Assembly (NCBI RefSeq): GCF_900182555.1
Contig: NZ_FXTH01000004.1
Span: 62,001 to 126,000 of the forward strand
Source of the DNA: Fodinibius sediminis
Lineage (GTDB): Bacteria; Bacteroidota; Rhodothermia; Balneolales; Balneolaceae
Direction: 5' to 3'
DNA length: 64,000 bases
Made by a program: the position numbers and the translations under genes. Below, piece after piece: positions 44,045-53,102 of the stretch. The number at the start of each line of letters is the position of its first letter. Within the stretch, counting starts at the first letter, position 1. The notes under the pieces were generated by a model. The model ran no database searches. It had not been told where the DNA came from and saw nothing but the letters and a program-made list of their open reading frames with translations.

Positions 44045-45289
44045 TTACAGGAGCATGCCCAGCGGATTTTCAAGCATCTGCTTGAGCGTATTTAAAAACT
44101 TGGCCGCCATGGCGCCGTCTACTATACGATGATCACTCGAGAGCGTCATCTTCATCCGTTTTCCGGGCACCACCTCGCCGTCTTCGACCACCGGTACCTC
44201 CTTGATAGCCCCAACCGCCAGGATACAGGCGTTGGGCGGGTTAATGATGGCTGTAAACTCATCGATGCCAAACATGCCGAGGTTACTGATGGTAAAGGTG
44301 CTGCCTTCCATCTCCTCCGGCTGCAGCTTGCGGTTACGAGCTTTTTCGGCAAGCTCCCTCGTCTCAATACCTATCTGCTGCAATCCCTTCTGGTCGGTAT
44401 TGTCAATCACCGGCGTCAAGAGTCCTTCATCAACGGCTACGGCCACGGCAATATTCACATCCCCGTGTTCCACAATTTTATCTTCGTACCAGGAACTGTT
44501 TATCTCCGGGTGCTTGCGCAGGGCAGCGGCACTGGCTTTCACCACAATATCGTTGAAGCTTATCTTGGTATCACTGACCTCATTAATCTGTTTTCGGGCA
44601 TCCCACACTGGCTGCATATCCACGGAAACCGTCTCGTAGTAATGCGGGTTGTTGTACTTGCTCTCGGAGAGCCGGCGAGCGATGGTTTTGCGCATCTGGG
44701 AGACGCGGATCTCCTTGTCTTCGCGCGATACCACAGCCGCAGACGGTGCTTTTGCGGGCTCATAGCTTTCTATATCGGATTTTACGATGCGTCCCTGCGG
44801 TCCACTTCCCTTGACATTGGAAAGGGTAATCCCCTGTTCCTCGGCCATCTTACGGGCCAGCGGCGACGCCTTGATCCGCCCGTCGGAATCCGGTGCAGTG
44901 GCAGTCTCTTTATCCACATCTTCCAAAACCGGATCATAATCTTCCTCCTGCTCTTTCTCCTGCCCAGCGGCCTCTTCTTCCTTCTCGGCCGGTTCTTCGG
45001 CTTCAGCAGATCCCGATTCGGCTTCCGCCAGGATCTCACTGATATCTTCCCCTTCTTCACCGATGACAGCCATGACCTGGCCCAGCGGTACCGCATCCCC
45101 TTCACCAGCAAGTATCTTCAGAATGGTTCCGGAGTCGAAGACCTCAACCTCCATCGTGGCCTTGTCGGTCTCTACTTCGGCGATGATATCACCGGACTCC
45201 ACATAATCTCCTTCCTCTACATTCCACTTGGCGATAACCCCTTCTTCCATGGTATCGCTCAATTTGGGCATTTCAACCTTAATTGCCAT
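44045..45289 (-). CDS. Pyruvate dehydrogenase complex E2, dihydrolipoyl acetyltransferase
   Basis: Core of the pyruvate dehydrogenase complex, transferring the acetyl group from lipoamide to CoA. The 414 aa protein has one lipoyl domain (about 1-80) with the lipoyl lysine K43 in ETDKATMEV. An acidic Glu/Ala-rich linker (about 85-130) precedes the subunit-binding domain ASPLARKMAEEQGITLSNVKGSGPQGRIVKSDIESY (about 140-175). The catalytic domain has the ending SSDHRIVDGAMAAKFL with the HxxxDG motif (about 388). The one-lipoyl layout is the short type. It follows E1beta by 30 bases. E3 is not in the window. Confidence 0.93.
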   Translation of the reverse strand: MAIKVEMPKLSDTMEEGVIAKWNVEEGDYVESGDIIAEVETDKATMEVEVFDSGTILKILAGEGDAVPLGQVMAVIGEEGEDISEILAEAESGSAEAEEPAEKEEEAAGQEKEQEEDYDPVLEDVDKETATAPDSDGRIKASPLARKMAEEQGITLSNVKGSGPQGRIVKSDIESYEPAKAPSAAVVSREDKEIRVSQMRKTIARRLSESKYNNPHYYETVSVDMQPVWDARKQINEVSDTKISFNDIVVKASAAALRKHPEINSSWYEDKIVEHGDVNIAVAVAVDEGLLTPVIDNTDQKGLQQIGIETRELAEKARNRKLQPEEMEGSTFTISNLGMFGIDEFTAIINPPNACILAVGAIKEVPVVEDGEVVPGKRMKMTLSSDHRIVDGAMAAKFLNTLKQMLENPLGMLL

Positions 45290-45319
45290 AAGTAAGTATG
45301 TTAAATTTGTACGTTTGGA

Positions 45320-46303
45320 TTACTTGCGATAGGTGACGGTATTCACAGCATCAATAACCTCATTGGCACTGGGCAACCATTCGTCAAAAAGATTTTTAGC
45401 AAAAGGCGCACTGGTATCCGGCAAGGTAACCCGCTGCACCGGTGCATCCAAATAATCAAAAGCCTCCCGCTGGATCAAATAACCAACTTCGGCCGCCAGA
45501 CCGCCAAAAGGATGTGCTTCGTCGACAATAACGCAGCGGTTGGTCTTTTTGATGGAGGTTATGATCGTCTCAATATCCAGGGGCTTGACCGTTCGCGGAT
45601 CAATGATCTCCATCTCCACCCCGTCCTTTTCAAGTTGCTTCGCCGCCTGGGTTGCCACGTGATACATCTTGCCGTGAGCCACCACCGTAACATCACTGCC
45701 TTCGCGCTTGACCTTGGCTTTGCCTATCGGGATGGTGAAATCCTCTTCGTCGGTTACTTCTCCCTTCAGTCCGTACATCTGCTCAGACTCCATAAAAAGT
45801 ACCGGGTTTTCATCGCGAATGGCCGATTTCAGCAGCCCCTTGGCATCTTCCGGCTCGGAAGTGTAGATCACCTTCATCCCCGGAAAGTGGGCATACATCG
45901 AGTCGTAGGCAACCGAATGGGTGGCACTCAGCTGTCCGGCAGACGCATTCGGCCCCCGAAATACAATAGGAATCTTAATTTGTCCACCGGTCATATACCG
46001 GATCTTGGAAGCGTGGTTGATAATCTGGTCCGCGGCCAGTACAGCAAAGTTGAAGGTCATAAATTCAATAATGGGACGCAGACCATTCATGGCGGCCCCT
46101 ACCCCGATACCAGCGAATCCAAGCTCGGCGATGGGGGTATCAATCATTCGCTTGGGGCCGTATTTATCGAGCAGGCCTTCGGTTACCTTGTAGGCACCGT
46201 TGTATTCGGCCACCTCCTCGCCCATTACAAAAATGTTCTCATCCTGTGCCATTTCCTCATCGATGGCAGCACGTATTGCTTCTCTGAATTGTAGTTCAGC
46301 CAT
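45320..46303 (-). CDS. Pyruvate dehydrogenase complex E1 beta subunit
   Basis: Subunit that completes the thiamine-diphosphate site of pyruvate dehydrogenase. The 327 aa transketolase-fold protein begins LQFREAIRAAIDEEMAQDENIFVMGEEVAEYNGAYKVTEGL. It has PIAELGFAGIGVGAAMNGLRPIIEFMTFNFAVLA, RGPNASAGQLSATHS and the C-terminal domain DPRTVKPLDIETIITSIKKTNRCVIVDEAHPFGG. The Glu in the ELGF/EFMTF region is the usual activator of thiamine. It is separated by 84 bases from the E1alpha stop and 30 bases from E2. Confidence 0.94.
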   Translation of the reverse strand: MAELQFREAIRAAIDEEMAQDENIFVMGEEVAEYNGAYKVTEGLLDKYGPKRMIDTPIAELGFAGIGVGAAMNGLRPIIEFMTFNFAVLAADQIINHASKIRYMTGGQIKIPIVFRGPNASAGQLSATHSVAYDSMYAHFPGMKVIYTSEPEDAKGLLKSAIRDENPVLFMESEQMYGLKGEVTDEEDFTIPIGKAKVKREGSDVTVVAHGKMYHVATQAAKQLEKDGVEMEIIDPRTVKPLDIETIITSIKKTNRCVIVDEAHPFGGLAAEVGYLIQREAFDYLDAPVQRVTLPDTSAPFAKNLFDEWLPSANEVIDAVNTVTYRK

Positions 46304-46387
46304 TTTTCTATGTCAAAATTATTGCTAAAATTAAATCTAACCTTGTTGTAATTGCTGTTGCCGGATCTGCCGGCCGGGAAACCGCTA

Positions 46388-47497
46388 TTAGGTGTGGAAC
46401 GGATAGTCATCCTCTACAAAGACATCCCGGTACAGATCGCTCTTGTCAGGGAAGTCGCTCTCTTCGGCAAAATCAATGGCCTCCATGACGGTATCCTCCA
46501 CCGAATCCTCGATTTCACCGATCTTGTCCTCATCGATAATATCCTCATTGAGCAGGTAATTCTTGATGCGCTCCACCGGGTCCAGTTTCTCATACTCCTG
46601 GAGCTCTTCCTTGGTGCGGTATTTCATGGGGTCCGACATGGAGTGCCCCCGGTAACGGTAGGTTCGAATTTCAACAAGCCAGGGGTTGGAATTCTCACGC
46701 ACGTCCTCGGCTACCTCTTTCATCTTTTCATAGACGGTGAATACATCCATCCCGTTGAGAACCATGCTTTTCATGCCATAGCCCTTGGCCCGGTCAACCA
46801 GCTCGCCCACCGAGTGGCGGTGCACGGCCGTTCCCATGGCATAGCCGTTGTTTTCAATGGCAAAAATGCAGGGAAGCCCCCAGTTCTGGCTCATATTCAG
46901 GGTCTCATGCAACACCCCCTGATCCACAGCACCATCACCCATGAAGGATGCCGTCACCCGGCCGTTCTGCTTATATTTGTTGGCAAAAGCGATGCCTCCG
47001 CCCAGCGGGATGCTGCCACCGACGATGCCGTGACCGCCCCAAAAATGTTCTTCCGCGTTGGCAAAGTGCATGGATCCTCCTTTCCCGCGCGAACAGCCCG
47101 TCACTTTTCCGTAGAGTTCAGCCATGCCCGCTTTCGGCGAAACGCCGCGCACCAGTCCCCAGCCATGATCGCGATAGGCCGTGATAATATCATCATCGTC
47201 ATTCAGGGCGTACACGGTTCCGGTGGAGATGGCTTCCTGCCCCATATAGAGGTGAAGGAACCCCCCGAACTTCCCCTTCTGATACATCTGCATGGCCCGT
47301 TCTTCAAAACGGCGCTGCAGGTACATCTGTTCAAACATATCAACCACATCATCTTCAGAAAGACCAAGTGATTTATGTTTTTTCCTGGTGGGCGATGGCA
47401 GCTCGGTGCTTGGTACAACCTGCCCGTTGGTGCGAATACCCGTTCCAGATGGAGTAAACTGTATTTCTTCTTGCGCTTCGTTCTTTTTATCAGCCAT
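46388..47497 (-). CDS. Pyruvate dehydrogenase complex E1 alpha subunit
   Basis: Thiamine-diphosphate enzyme that decarboxylates pyruvate and acetylates the E2 lipoyl group. The 369 aa product has a 40-residue leader rich in polar residues, then DMFEQMYLQRRFEERAMQMYQKGKFGGFLHLYMGQEA. ThDP binding is in GDGAVDQGVLHETLNMSQNWGLPCIFAIENNGYAMGT (GDG and NN ends, about 190-225). YRYRGHSMSDPMKYRTKEE carries a conserved phospho-loop-like region. It is the first gene of E1alpha-E1beta-E2, and a perfect palindrome lies 48 bases upstream of its ATG. Confidence 0.94.
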   Translation of the reverse strand: MADKKNEAQEEIQFTPSGTGIRTNGQVVPSTELPSPTRKKHKSLGLSEDDVVDMFEQMYLQRRFEERAMQMYQKGKFGGFLHLYMGQEAISTGTVYALNDDDDIITAYRDHGWGLVRGVSPKAGMAELYGKVTGCSRGKGGSMHFANAEEHFWGGHGIVGGSIPLGGGIAFANKYKQNGRVTASFMGDGAVDQGVLHETLNMSQNWGLPCIFAIENNGYAMGTAVHRHSVGELVDRAKGYGMKSMVLNGMDVFTVYEKMKEVAEDVRENSNPWLVEIRTYRYRGHSMSDPMKYRTKEELQEYEKLDPVERIKNYLLNEDIIDEDKIGEIEDSVEDTVMEAIDFAEESDFPDKSDLYRDVFVEDDYPFHT

Positions 47498-47544
47498 AGT
47501 AACTAATTATGCCAACAAGTGTAGCTTCAACTATTAATATTAAA

Positions 47545-47570
47545 TATTTTGAAATTATAGTTTCAAAATA
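47545..47570. promoter_or_regulatory. Perfect palindrome in the pyruvate dehydrogenase leader (putative operator)
   Basis: Ten-base arms TATTTTGAAA / TTTCAAAATA with a 6-base spacer. On the minus strand the spacer region contains TATAAT, so a repressor bound here could cover a core promoter. The palindrome lies 48 bases upstream of the pdhA ATG in a 151-base AT-rich gap. A second, shorter inverted repeat (ACGTT-N4-AACGT, 47603-47616) lies further upstream. Confidence 0.5.
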
Positions 47571-47648
47571 TACTGAAAATTCTCGAATATTACAGATTGT
47601 TTACGTTAAAAAACGTTTGCCCATATAATATATAAGGAGAAAGAGGAT

Positions 47649-50324
47649 TCAGCTTTGATTCAATACTTCAGTAATGATTGACGGCAGCCGGTCCAGCACT
47701 TCATTGAGTTTTTCCGGCTTCCGCCCCCCCGCCGTGGCAAGGTTGGGCTGCCCGCCCCCGCCGCCGCCGAGCAGTTGGCCGATCCTGCCGACCAGGTCGC
47801 CGGCTTTCAAATTTCGTTCACTGATGAGATCCCGGCTAACAGCAGCGGCAACATAGACTTTGCCTTCCTCCTCGTCGCGCGCTCCAAGAATGGTCACCGT
47901 TGACTCCCCGGCTTTTTCCAGGGCCTCGTATCCCAGCTGCTTCAGCAGGTCCATATCGGCATGGGGAATTTCGCCCCTCACCAGCCGGATATCCCCCTCC
48001 AGTTCAGTGGCCCGTTCAAACAATTCATTCAGCTGTGAAAGGCTTTGCTGATGCTGCAGCTGCTCCAGCTCCCGCTCCAGTGATTTCCGGTCTTCTTTAA
48101 GCTGACGGATATCATGCACAAGATCCTCGCTCTGTCCGATCTCCCGCCGTATCTGCCCGATAAGCTCATGCTCCGACCGCAGCAGATGGTCGGCGCTTTT
48201 TCCTACCTTCGCTTCGATACGCCGCACTCCGGCCGCCGCGGACGACTCGCCCACAAAACGGAAATAACCAATTTCACCCGTTGCATCCACATGGGTGCCC
48301 CCGCAGAGTTCCATCGAATAGTCCGGATCAAACGAAATGACCCGCACCCTGTCGCCGTATTTCTCTCCGAAAAGCATCGTAGCCCCGCGTTCCCGGGCCT
48401 CCTCTATAGGCACCTCGCGCTCTTCGGTGCGGACGATGTTCTCCTGGATCCTGTCGTTGACGATCTCTTCAATCCGTGCCAGTTCATCAGGGGTAATCTG
48501 CTCGAAGTGTGAAAAGTCGAACCGCAGGTGATGCTCGTCCACCAGCGAGCCCTTCTGTGCCACATGGTCTCCCAGCACCTGCTTCAGCGCCGCGTGGACC
48601 AGGTGCGTGGCCGAGTGGTGCTTGCGAATCTCGCGGCGGCGCTCGCCGTCAACCATGGCCTCCCAGGTTCCCTCCGGGTTCTCGGGCAGCTTGTCCACAA
48701 TATGCACATGGCCATCGGGCGACGGCTGTACATCCAACACGCGGAGATGCTCATCCCCGTTGCTGATCACGCCGGTGTCGGCCACCTGTCCCCCGCTCTC
48801 GGCATAGAAAGGCGTCCGGTCCAGGATGAGAGCCTTCTGGTCCCCGGCCGGGCGAAGGGCTTTAATGCGGGCTTCAGACATAAGTTCGTCATAGCCCGTA
48901 AACTCAAAATCCTCCGTATCGACGACAGTGATCCATTCTTCCTGCGTGGACTGGTCGACGGTAAACGTACCCGCGGCCCGGGCGCGGTCCTTCTGCTTCT
49001 GCATCAGCTGCCGGAATCCTTCCTGGTCTACCTCGACGCCCCGCTCCCGCGCCATCAGCTGCGTCAGGTCGATCGGAAAGCCATACGTATCGTGCAGCTT
49101 AAAGGCTTCCGCCCCCGAAATCCGATCACTCTCCCTGGTCATCTCTTCAAAAAGCTCAATGCCCTGTCCCAGGGTATTCAGAAAACTCTGTTCTTCCGAA
49201 CGGATGACATTAACCACATATTCCTGCTGCTGAATCAATACCGGGAAGACCTCGGAAAACTGCTCGGCCAGCACCGGTACCAGCTTGTGGAAAAAAGGCT
49301 CTTTCAATTCCAGCCGGTCCCAGCCGTAGCGGATGGCCCGGCGCAGGATGCGGCGTACCACGTATCCCCGGCCGTCGTTGCCCGGCGATACCCCGTCGGC
49401 AATAGAGAAACTCACCGCCCGGATATGATCGGCAATGACGCGCATGGCGATATCCACCTGCTCTTCATTGCCATAGATGACCCCCGCAAGATCCCCGATC
49501 TTATTCAGCAGCGGCTCAAACAGATCGGTGTCGTAATTGGATGTCTTCTGCTGCAGCACGGCACACATCCGCTCGAAGCCCATCCCTGTGTCCACATGCT
49601 GGGCCGGCAGCTTCTCCAGCGAGCCGTCGGCCTGGCGGTTGAACTGGATAAATACCAGATTCCAGATCTCCATGACCTTGGGGTCATCCATATTGACCAG
49701 CTCCGCCCCCGGCTTCCCGGAGCGTTCTTCGTCGGGCCGCAAATCAACATGCACCTCAGAGCAGGGCCCACAGGGACCGGTCTCCCCCATCTCCCAGAAA
49801 TTATCCTTCTTGCCAAATTTCAGGATGTGATCTTCCTCAATGCCCGTCTCCGACTTCCAGAGCTCAATCGACTCCTCGTCCACCGGCAGGCCGTCGTCCT
49901 CGTCGCCGCCGAATACCGTTGCATACAGCCGGTCGGGCTCAAGCCCCCATTCATCCACCAGCAGCTCCCAGGCCCAGCGAATGGCCTCCCGCTTGAAATA
50001 GTCGCCGAACGACCAGTTTCCCAGCATCTCAAAAAGCGTGTGGTGATAGGTATCGCGGCCCACCTCCTCGAGGTCGTTATGCTTGCCGCTTACCCGGATG
50101 CACCGCTGGCTGTCCACAACGCGCTGCCAGGTCTCGCCCTCTTTTTTATAGCCGGACTGTTCGCCCAGGAAGATGGGCTTGAACTGGTTCATCCCCGCAT
50201 TGGTAAACAGCAGCGTAGGATCATCCTTGGGGGCAACCGGTGCACTGGGAACCGGCAGGTGCTGTTTTGATTTAAAGAAATCCAGAAATTCCTGGCGTAT
50301 CTGGGCAGAGCTCTTGTGAGACAT
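47649..50324 (-). CDS. alaS: Alanyl-tRNA synthetase
   Basis: Charges tRNA-Ala and hydrolyses mischarged Ser/Gly-tRNA. The 891 aa protein has the class II aminoacylation domain (1-240) with LLFTNAGMNQFKPIFLG and the GETGPCGPCSEVHVDL loop. A tRNA-recognition region follows. The editing domain has the zinc ligands KHHSATHLVHAAL (HxxxH) and MELCGGTHVDATGEIG (C-x3-H). The C-terminal coiled coil and C-Ala domain (about 700-891, LGGGGGGQPNLATAGG) are present. The length and the ATG at 50324 are normal. It faces the pdh leader; the 3' end is 151 bases from the E1alpha start. Confidence 0.97.
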   Translation of the reverse strand: MSHKSSAQIRQEFLDFFKSKQHLPVPSAPVAPKDDPTLLFTNAGMNQFKPIFLGEQSGYKKEGETWQRVVDSQRCIRVSGKHNDLEEVGRDTYHHTLFEMLGNWSFGDYFKREAIRWAWELLVDEWGLEPDRLYATVFGGDEDDGLPVDEESIELWKSETGIEEDHILKFGKKDNFWEMGETGPCGPCSEVHVDLRPDEERSGKPGAELVNMDDPKVMEIWNLVFIQFNRQADGSLEKLPAQHVDTGMGFERMCAVLQQKTSNYDTDLFEPLLNKIGDLAGVIYGNEEQVDIAMRVIADHIRAVSFSIADGVSPGNDGRGYVVRRILRRAIRYGWDRLELKEPFFHKLVPVLAEQFSEVFPVLIQQQEYVVNVIRSEEQSFLNTLGQGIELFEEMTRESDRISGAEAFKLHDTYGFPIDLTQLMARERGVEVDQEGFRQLMQKQKDRARAAGTFTVDQSTQEEWITVVDTEDFEFTGYDELMSEARIKALRPAGDQKALILDRTPFYAESGGQVADTGVISNGDEHLRVLDVQPSPDGHVHIVDKLPENPEGTWEAMVDGERRREIRKHHSATHLVHAALKQVLGDHVAQKGSLVDEHHLRFDFSHFEQITPDELARIEEIVNDRIQENIVRTEEREVPIEEARERGATMLFGEKYGDRVRVISFDPDYSMELCGGTHVDATGEIGYFRFVGESSAAAGVRRIEAKVGKSADHLLRSEHELIGQIRREIGQSEDLVHDIRQLKEDRKSLERELEQLQHQQSLSQLNELFERATELEGDIRLVRGEIPHADMDLLKQLGYEALEKAGESTVTILGARDEEEGKVYVAAAVSRDLISERNLKAGDLVGRIGQLLGGGGGGQPNLATAGGRKPEKLNEVLDRLPSIITEVLNQS

Positions 50325-50471
50325 GAAAATTAATTTTTACTTAATTGCAAATTTTACAGACGTTGAAAATAGTAAAAAATAGTGTTGAACTCATCTCCAT
50401 AACCTACAAATTTGGGAGCGGTCCTTCGGGCGGCTCCTTCTGACACCATCCCATAATCAATCCGACAGCTT

Positions 50472-51050
50472 ATGCGTCCCTTACTGAATAATTTTTTTCG
50501 CGGCCTGCTCCTGGTTTTCCCCCTTGGTGCTACAGCCTACATCATCTACTCGGCCGTCATCTGGTCGAACAATGTGCTCAACGAACTGCTGTTCCGGTGG
50601 CTGAGCGTGGATATTCCGGGTCTGGGCATCGTGACCGTATTTCTGGGCATTTCCATCATCGGCTATATCTTCTCCCTCACCTTCACCCGTCCCCTCGTAA
50701 CCTACTTTGAAGGGCTGCTGAAACGGGTACCCATCATTAAAATTATCTACACCGCCCTTAAAGACCTCACCGAAGCCTTTGTCGGAGACAAAAAACGATT
50801 TGACAAGCCAGTCGTCGTGCAGTTCGGGGACCTCCCCGTCCAGCGGATGGGCTTTATTACGCAGGAAGACCTCTCCGACCTCGGGATGAGCGACAAGGTT
50901 GCCGTGTACTGTCCGCACTCCTACAACTTCTCAGGCAACCTCTTCTTTGTGCCTGTCGACAAGGTACAGCCCCTGGAGCTGGAATCCGCCGATGCCATGA
51001 AGTACGTTATCTCTGGCGGCATCACCAATCTTGAAGCCCCCCCGTCCTGA
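50472..51050 (+). CDS. DUF502 family membrane protein
   Basis: A 192 aa protein of the DUF502 family, whose function is not established. Two membrane helices (about 5-28 and 45-75) are followed by FTRPLVTYFEGLLKRVPIIKIIYTALKDLTEAF, the conserved family core (about 75-110). A soluble C-terminal part has GFITQEDLSDLG and AVYCPHSYNFSGNLFFVPVDKVQPLELESADAMKYVISGG. The ATG at 50472 fits the family start (RPLLNNFFRGLLLVFPLGATAYI). It is single on the plus strand and divergent from alaS. Confidence 0.88.
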   Translation: MRPLLNNFFRGLLLVFPLGATAYIIYSAVIWSNNVLNELLFRWLSVDIPGLGIVTVFLGISIIGYIFSLTFTRPLVTYFEGLLKRVPIIKIIYTALKDLTEAFVGDKKRFDKPVVVQFGDLPVQRMGFITQEDLSDLGMSDKVAVYCPHSYNFSGNLFFVPVDKVQPLELESADAMKYVISGGITNLEAPPS

Positions 51051-51095
51051 GGCCCGGGGAAGGCTATTACCGGCTGCCCCTGCCGCCTCACTATA

Positions 51096-52022
51096 CTAAT
51101 AGACTTCCACGAAGGTGCGCGGGGAAGGCTTCACATAGCGCTTCAGGTCCTTTTCATCCCAGTCTTCCGGCTTCTTGCCGGCTGCGGGCTCCCGGATGTC
51201 GAGGTATTCATTCAGCTTTTTCTGTCCCAGAGCCTGGTAGATACCCGCTTCCATCCCTTTCAATCCACAGATATACAAGAGTGTATTTTCCTTTTCCAGA
51301 AGCGGATCCATCAGTTCAGCCGCATCCCAGAGGCAGGTCTGCACATACTTCTTGGTACCGTCTGCACGGCGGGCTTCCCGGGAAATATGCGGCAGGTAGT
51401 GAAAGTTGTCGTATTCCTCGGCCAGGGGCTCAAAGTAATCCGCATACAGCAGATCCGTGCGGTAGGGACAGCCGAAGACCAGGACAATATCGTTCTCGAT
51501 ACCCGCCTCAATCATCTCCTTGATCATCCCGCGGTAGGGGGCGATGCCCGTCCCGGTGGCGAACATGACATAGTTGAAATCAGTGGCATTTTCCGGGAGC
51601 AGAAACCGGCGGCCGCTGGGCCCCGTCATCTTCACCTTGTCGCCGGGCTGCAGGTCGGCCAGGTAGTTCGAGCAGACGCCCAGGTACAGCTCGTTGTTGT
51701 CAAACTCTTCAATGGTCCGCTTGACCGTCGTCGAAACGAGGTGCGCCTGCCCGTCCTCCCCCTTCGTCGGGGACGATACCGAATACAGCCGCAGTTTATG
51801 GGGCCGGCCGTTTTCGTCCTCACCCGGCGGCAGAATACCAATCGACTGGCCCACCTGCACATGGCCCTCAAGCTCGGTTCCGGAAATATCAAAGGTCACA
51901 TGACGGACAAAATTGGGACTGCTCTCCTTGGTACAGATGCGGTTCTCAACGATAACTGCTTCAACAGGTTCCCGGGGCGTATAGATATTCAGCTCAACTT
52001 CCGGCAGCTTTATTTCAGACAT
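51096..52022 (-). CDS. Plant-type ferredoxin-NADP+ reductase
   Basis: FAD enzyme that exchanges electrons between ferredoxin and NADP(H). The 308 aa protein has the FAD barrel (about 20-140) with LRLYSVSSPTKGEDGQAHLVSTTVKR (RxYS motif) and GVCSNYLADLQPGDKVKMTGPSG. The NADP domain (about 150-308) carries FATGTGIAPYRGMIKEM, VFGCPYRTDLLYADY and YICGLKGMEAGIYQAL. The C-terminal Tyr (FVEVY) is the residue that stacks on FAD in chloroplast and cyanobacterial FNR. A ferredoxin partner is not in the window. A perfect 10-base palindrome TTAGATCTAA lies 26 bases upstream. Confidence 0.92.
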   Translation of the reverse strand: MSEIKLPEVELNIYTPREPVEAVIVENRICTKESSPNFVRHVTFDISGTELEGHVQVGQSIGILPPGEDENGRPHKLRLYSVSSPTKGEDGQAHLVSTTVKRTIEEFDNNELYLGVCSNYLADLQPGDKVKMTGPSGRRFLLPENATDFNYVMFATGTGIAPYRGMIKEMIEAGIENDIVLVFGCPYRTDLLYADYFEPLAEEYDNFHYLPHISREARRADGTKKYVQTCLWDAAELMDPLLEKENTLLYICGLKGMEAGIYQALGQKKLNEYLDIREPAAGKKPEDWDEKDLKRYVKPSPRTFVEVY

Positions 52023-52123
52023 GAGGCTAAAAGGTAAATCGTATTATTTAGATCTAATTTAAATGCCTATGAAGTTGTAAAGCTTAACGCAAAGAAACAA
52101 GTGAGAATTGCCGTATTTCATTC

Positions 52124-52156
52124 AAAAAAAGAGGGGCCGCCGTTGCCGGCGACCCC
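52124..52156 (-). terminator. Intrinsic terminator of the outer-membrane barrel gene
   Basis: Read on the minus strand, a GC-rich stem GGGGTCGCCGG / CGGCGGCCCC (with mismatches in the middle and an AA loop) is followed by TCTTTTTTTG, 35 bases after the stop at 52191. This is a normal rho-independent layout for the 52.2-kb gene. It also separates that gene from the FNR leader. Confidence 0.75.
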
Positions 52157-52190
52157 TGCTGATCTCTTCGTGTGCCATGCACTTATGCCG

Positions 52191-52787
52191 TTAGAAATAG
52201 AACATCAGACCGGCTGACAATACATTACCGCTGAAGTCGGCATCTTCCACGTCTCCGAAGGTGTCGCTGCCCGGATCCAGGAAGATGTACCGGTAGTCAA
52301 CATTGAGGGCCGTGTTCCTGTTAAAAGGCAGTTCCAGGCCGAATCCCAGGTGATAGCCGAAATCCACGCTGTGATCGTCTTCCACGCCGGGGATTGACTC
52401 GGCCTCCTCACTGAAATCCACCATGTCGTAGTAGGCTCCCAGCCCGGCAACACCATAAGGCTGAAAGTGCTCGCTGACCGGCAGGTACAGCAAAGCGGAA
52501 GCCGTCACCGGGATCTGCCGCACGTCGGCCGAATAGCTTCCCAGATCATATTCCTGGGACGTACGGTAGTCGATGGCCCCCTCGAGACCGACGATTCTGC
52601 CCAGCCGGGCCCGGATCTGGGCGCCTCCGTAGAAGCTCCCTTCATCGGCGTCATCGGCCTGGTAGTATCCCAGGCGGGGTCCAACGCCGAGGGTATTGGA
52701 GATCGTAGCGTCTGAGCTGCTTTGTGCGTGCGCTGCAAAAGGAGTAAATAATAATGCAACTAATGGTAGCAGTAATAACTTCTTCAT
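52191..52787 (-). CDS. Outer-membrane beta-barrel protein, OmpA-type/porin-like small barrel
   Basis: A 198 aa exported protein. The signal peptide (about 1-21, FAAHAQSS) is followed by eight-strand-like beta segments, for example VGPRLGYYQADDADEGSFYGGAQIRARLGRIVGLEGAIDY, and an end strand SGNVLSAGLMFYF with a terminal Phe, the usual outer-membrane barrel signal. Small barrels of this class (outer membrane protein beta-barrel domain) are common in Bacteroidota and have varied or unknown roles. It is monocistronic with a strong terminator. The ATG at 52787 is clear. Confidence 0.85.
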   Translation of the reverse strand: MKKLLLLPLVALLFTPFAAHAQSSSDATISNTLGVGPRLGYYQADDADEGSFYGGAQIRARLGRIVGLEGAIDYRTSQEYDLGSYSADVRQIPVTASALLYLPVSEHFQPYGVAGLGAYYDMVDFSEEAESIPGVEDDHSVDFGYHLGFGLELPFNRNTALNVDYRYIFLDPGSDTFGDVEDADFSGNVLSAGLMFYF

Positions 52788-53102
52788 AATAGTCTATTTA
52801 TTCTTGTTGCGGTTCACTCTGTTATACTACCCCCTCTGCAGGAATTGTTCCCCGGAAAGGCGATATTCGTCGCCGGGCTATTTTAATTGTACCCGCCCGA
52901 CCTTGCGAAACCAGCTGCCGGACGGCCCTGCCCCCGCAGACCTGCATTCGGGCTGTTATCCTGGCAGAACCTTCTCCGAAAAGCTGACTAGTGCCCTGCC
53001 GGCAAAGGTTTTATGCCGGAAAGCTTATTAAATATTCCCAGTTTGCAGTGGTCAGAATTTTATCTATTATTTGGATACATAGTTTAAGAAGAAGAGTACG
53101 CA
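52788..53102. other. Intergenic region between outer-membrane barrel gene and nfeD
   Basis: The 315-base divergent gap contains no supported gene. Near its right end a TTTG at about 53042 is followed after 19 bases by TATTATTTG, one base longer than the Bacteroidota -7 element, so it is only a weak promoter candidate for the NfeD-stomatin operon. No repeat or hairpin of note was seen. Confidence 0.5.

Noticed and set aside
44129-45295. 388-codon plus-strand frame over the E2 gene
   Set aside because: It is antisense to dihydrolipoyl acetyltransferase, which has clear lipoyl and catalytic motifs.
48528-50270. 580-codon plus-strand reading frame inside alaS
   Set aside because: It is an exact antisense shadow of alaS, which has clear class II and editing motifs. 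The antisense frame is open only because of codon bias.
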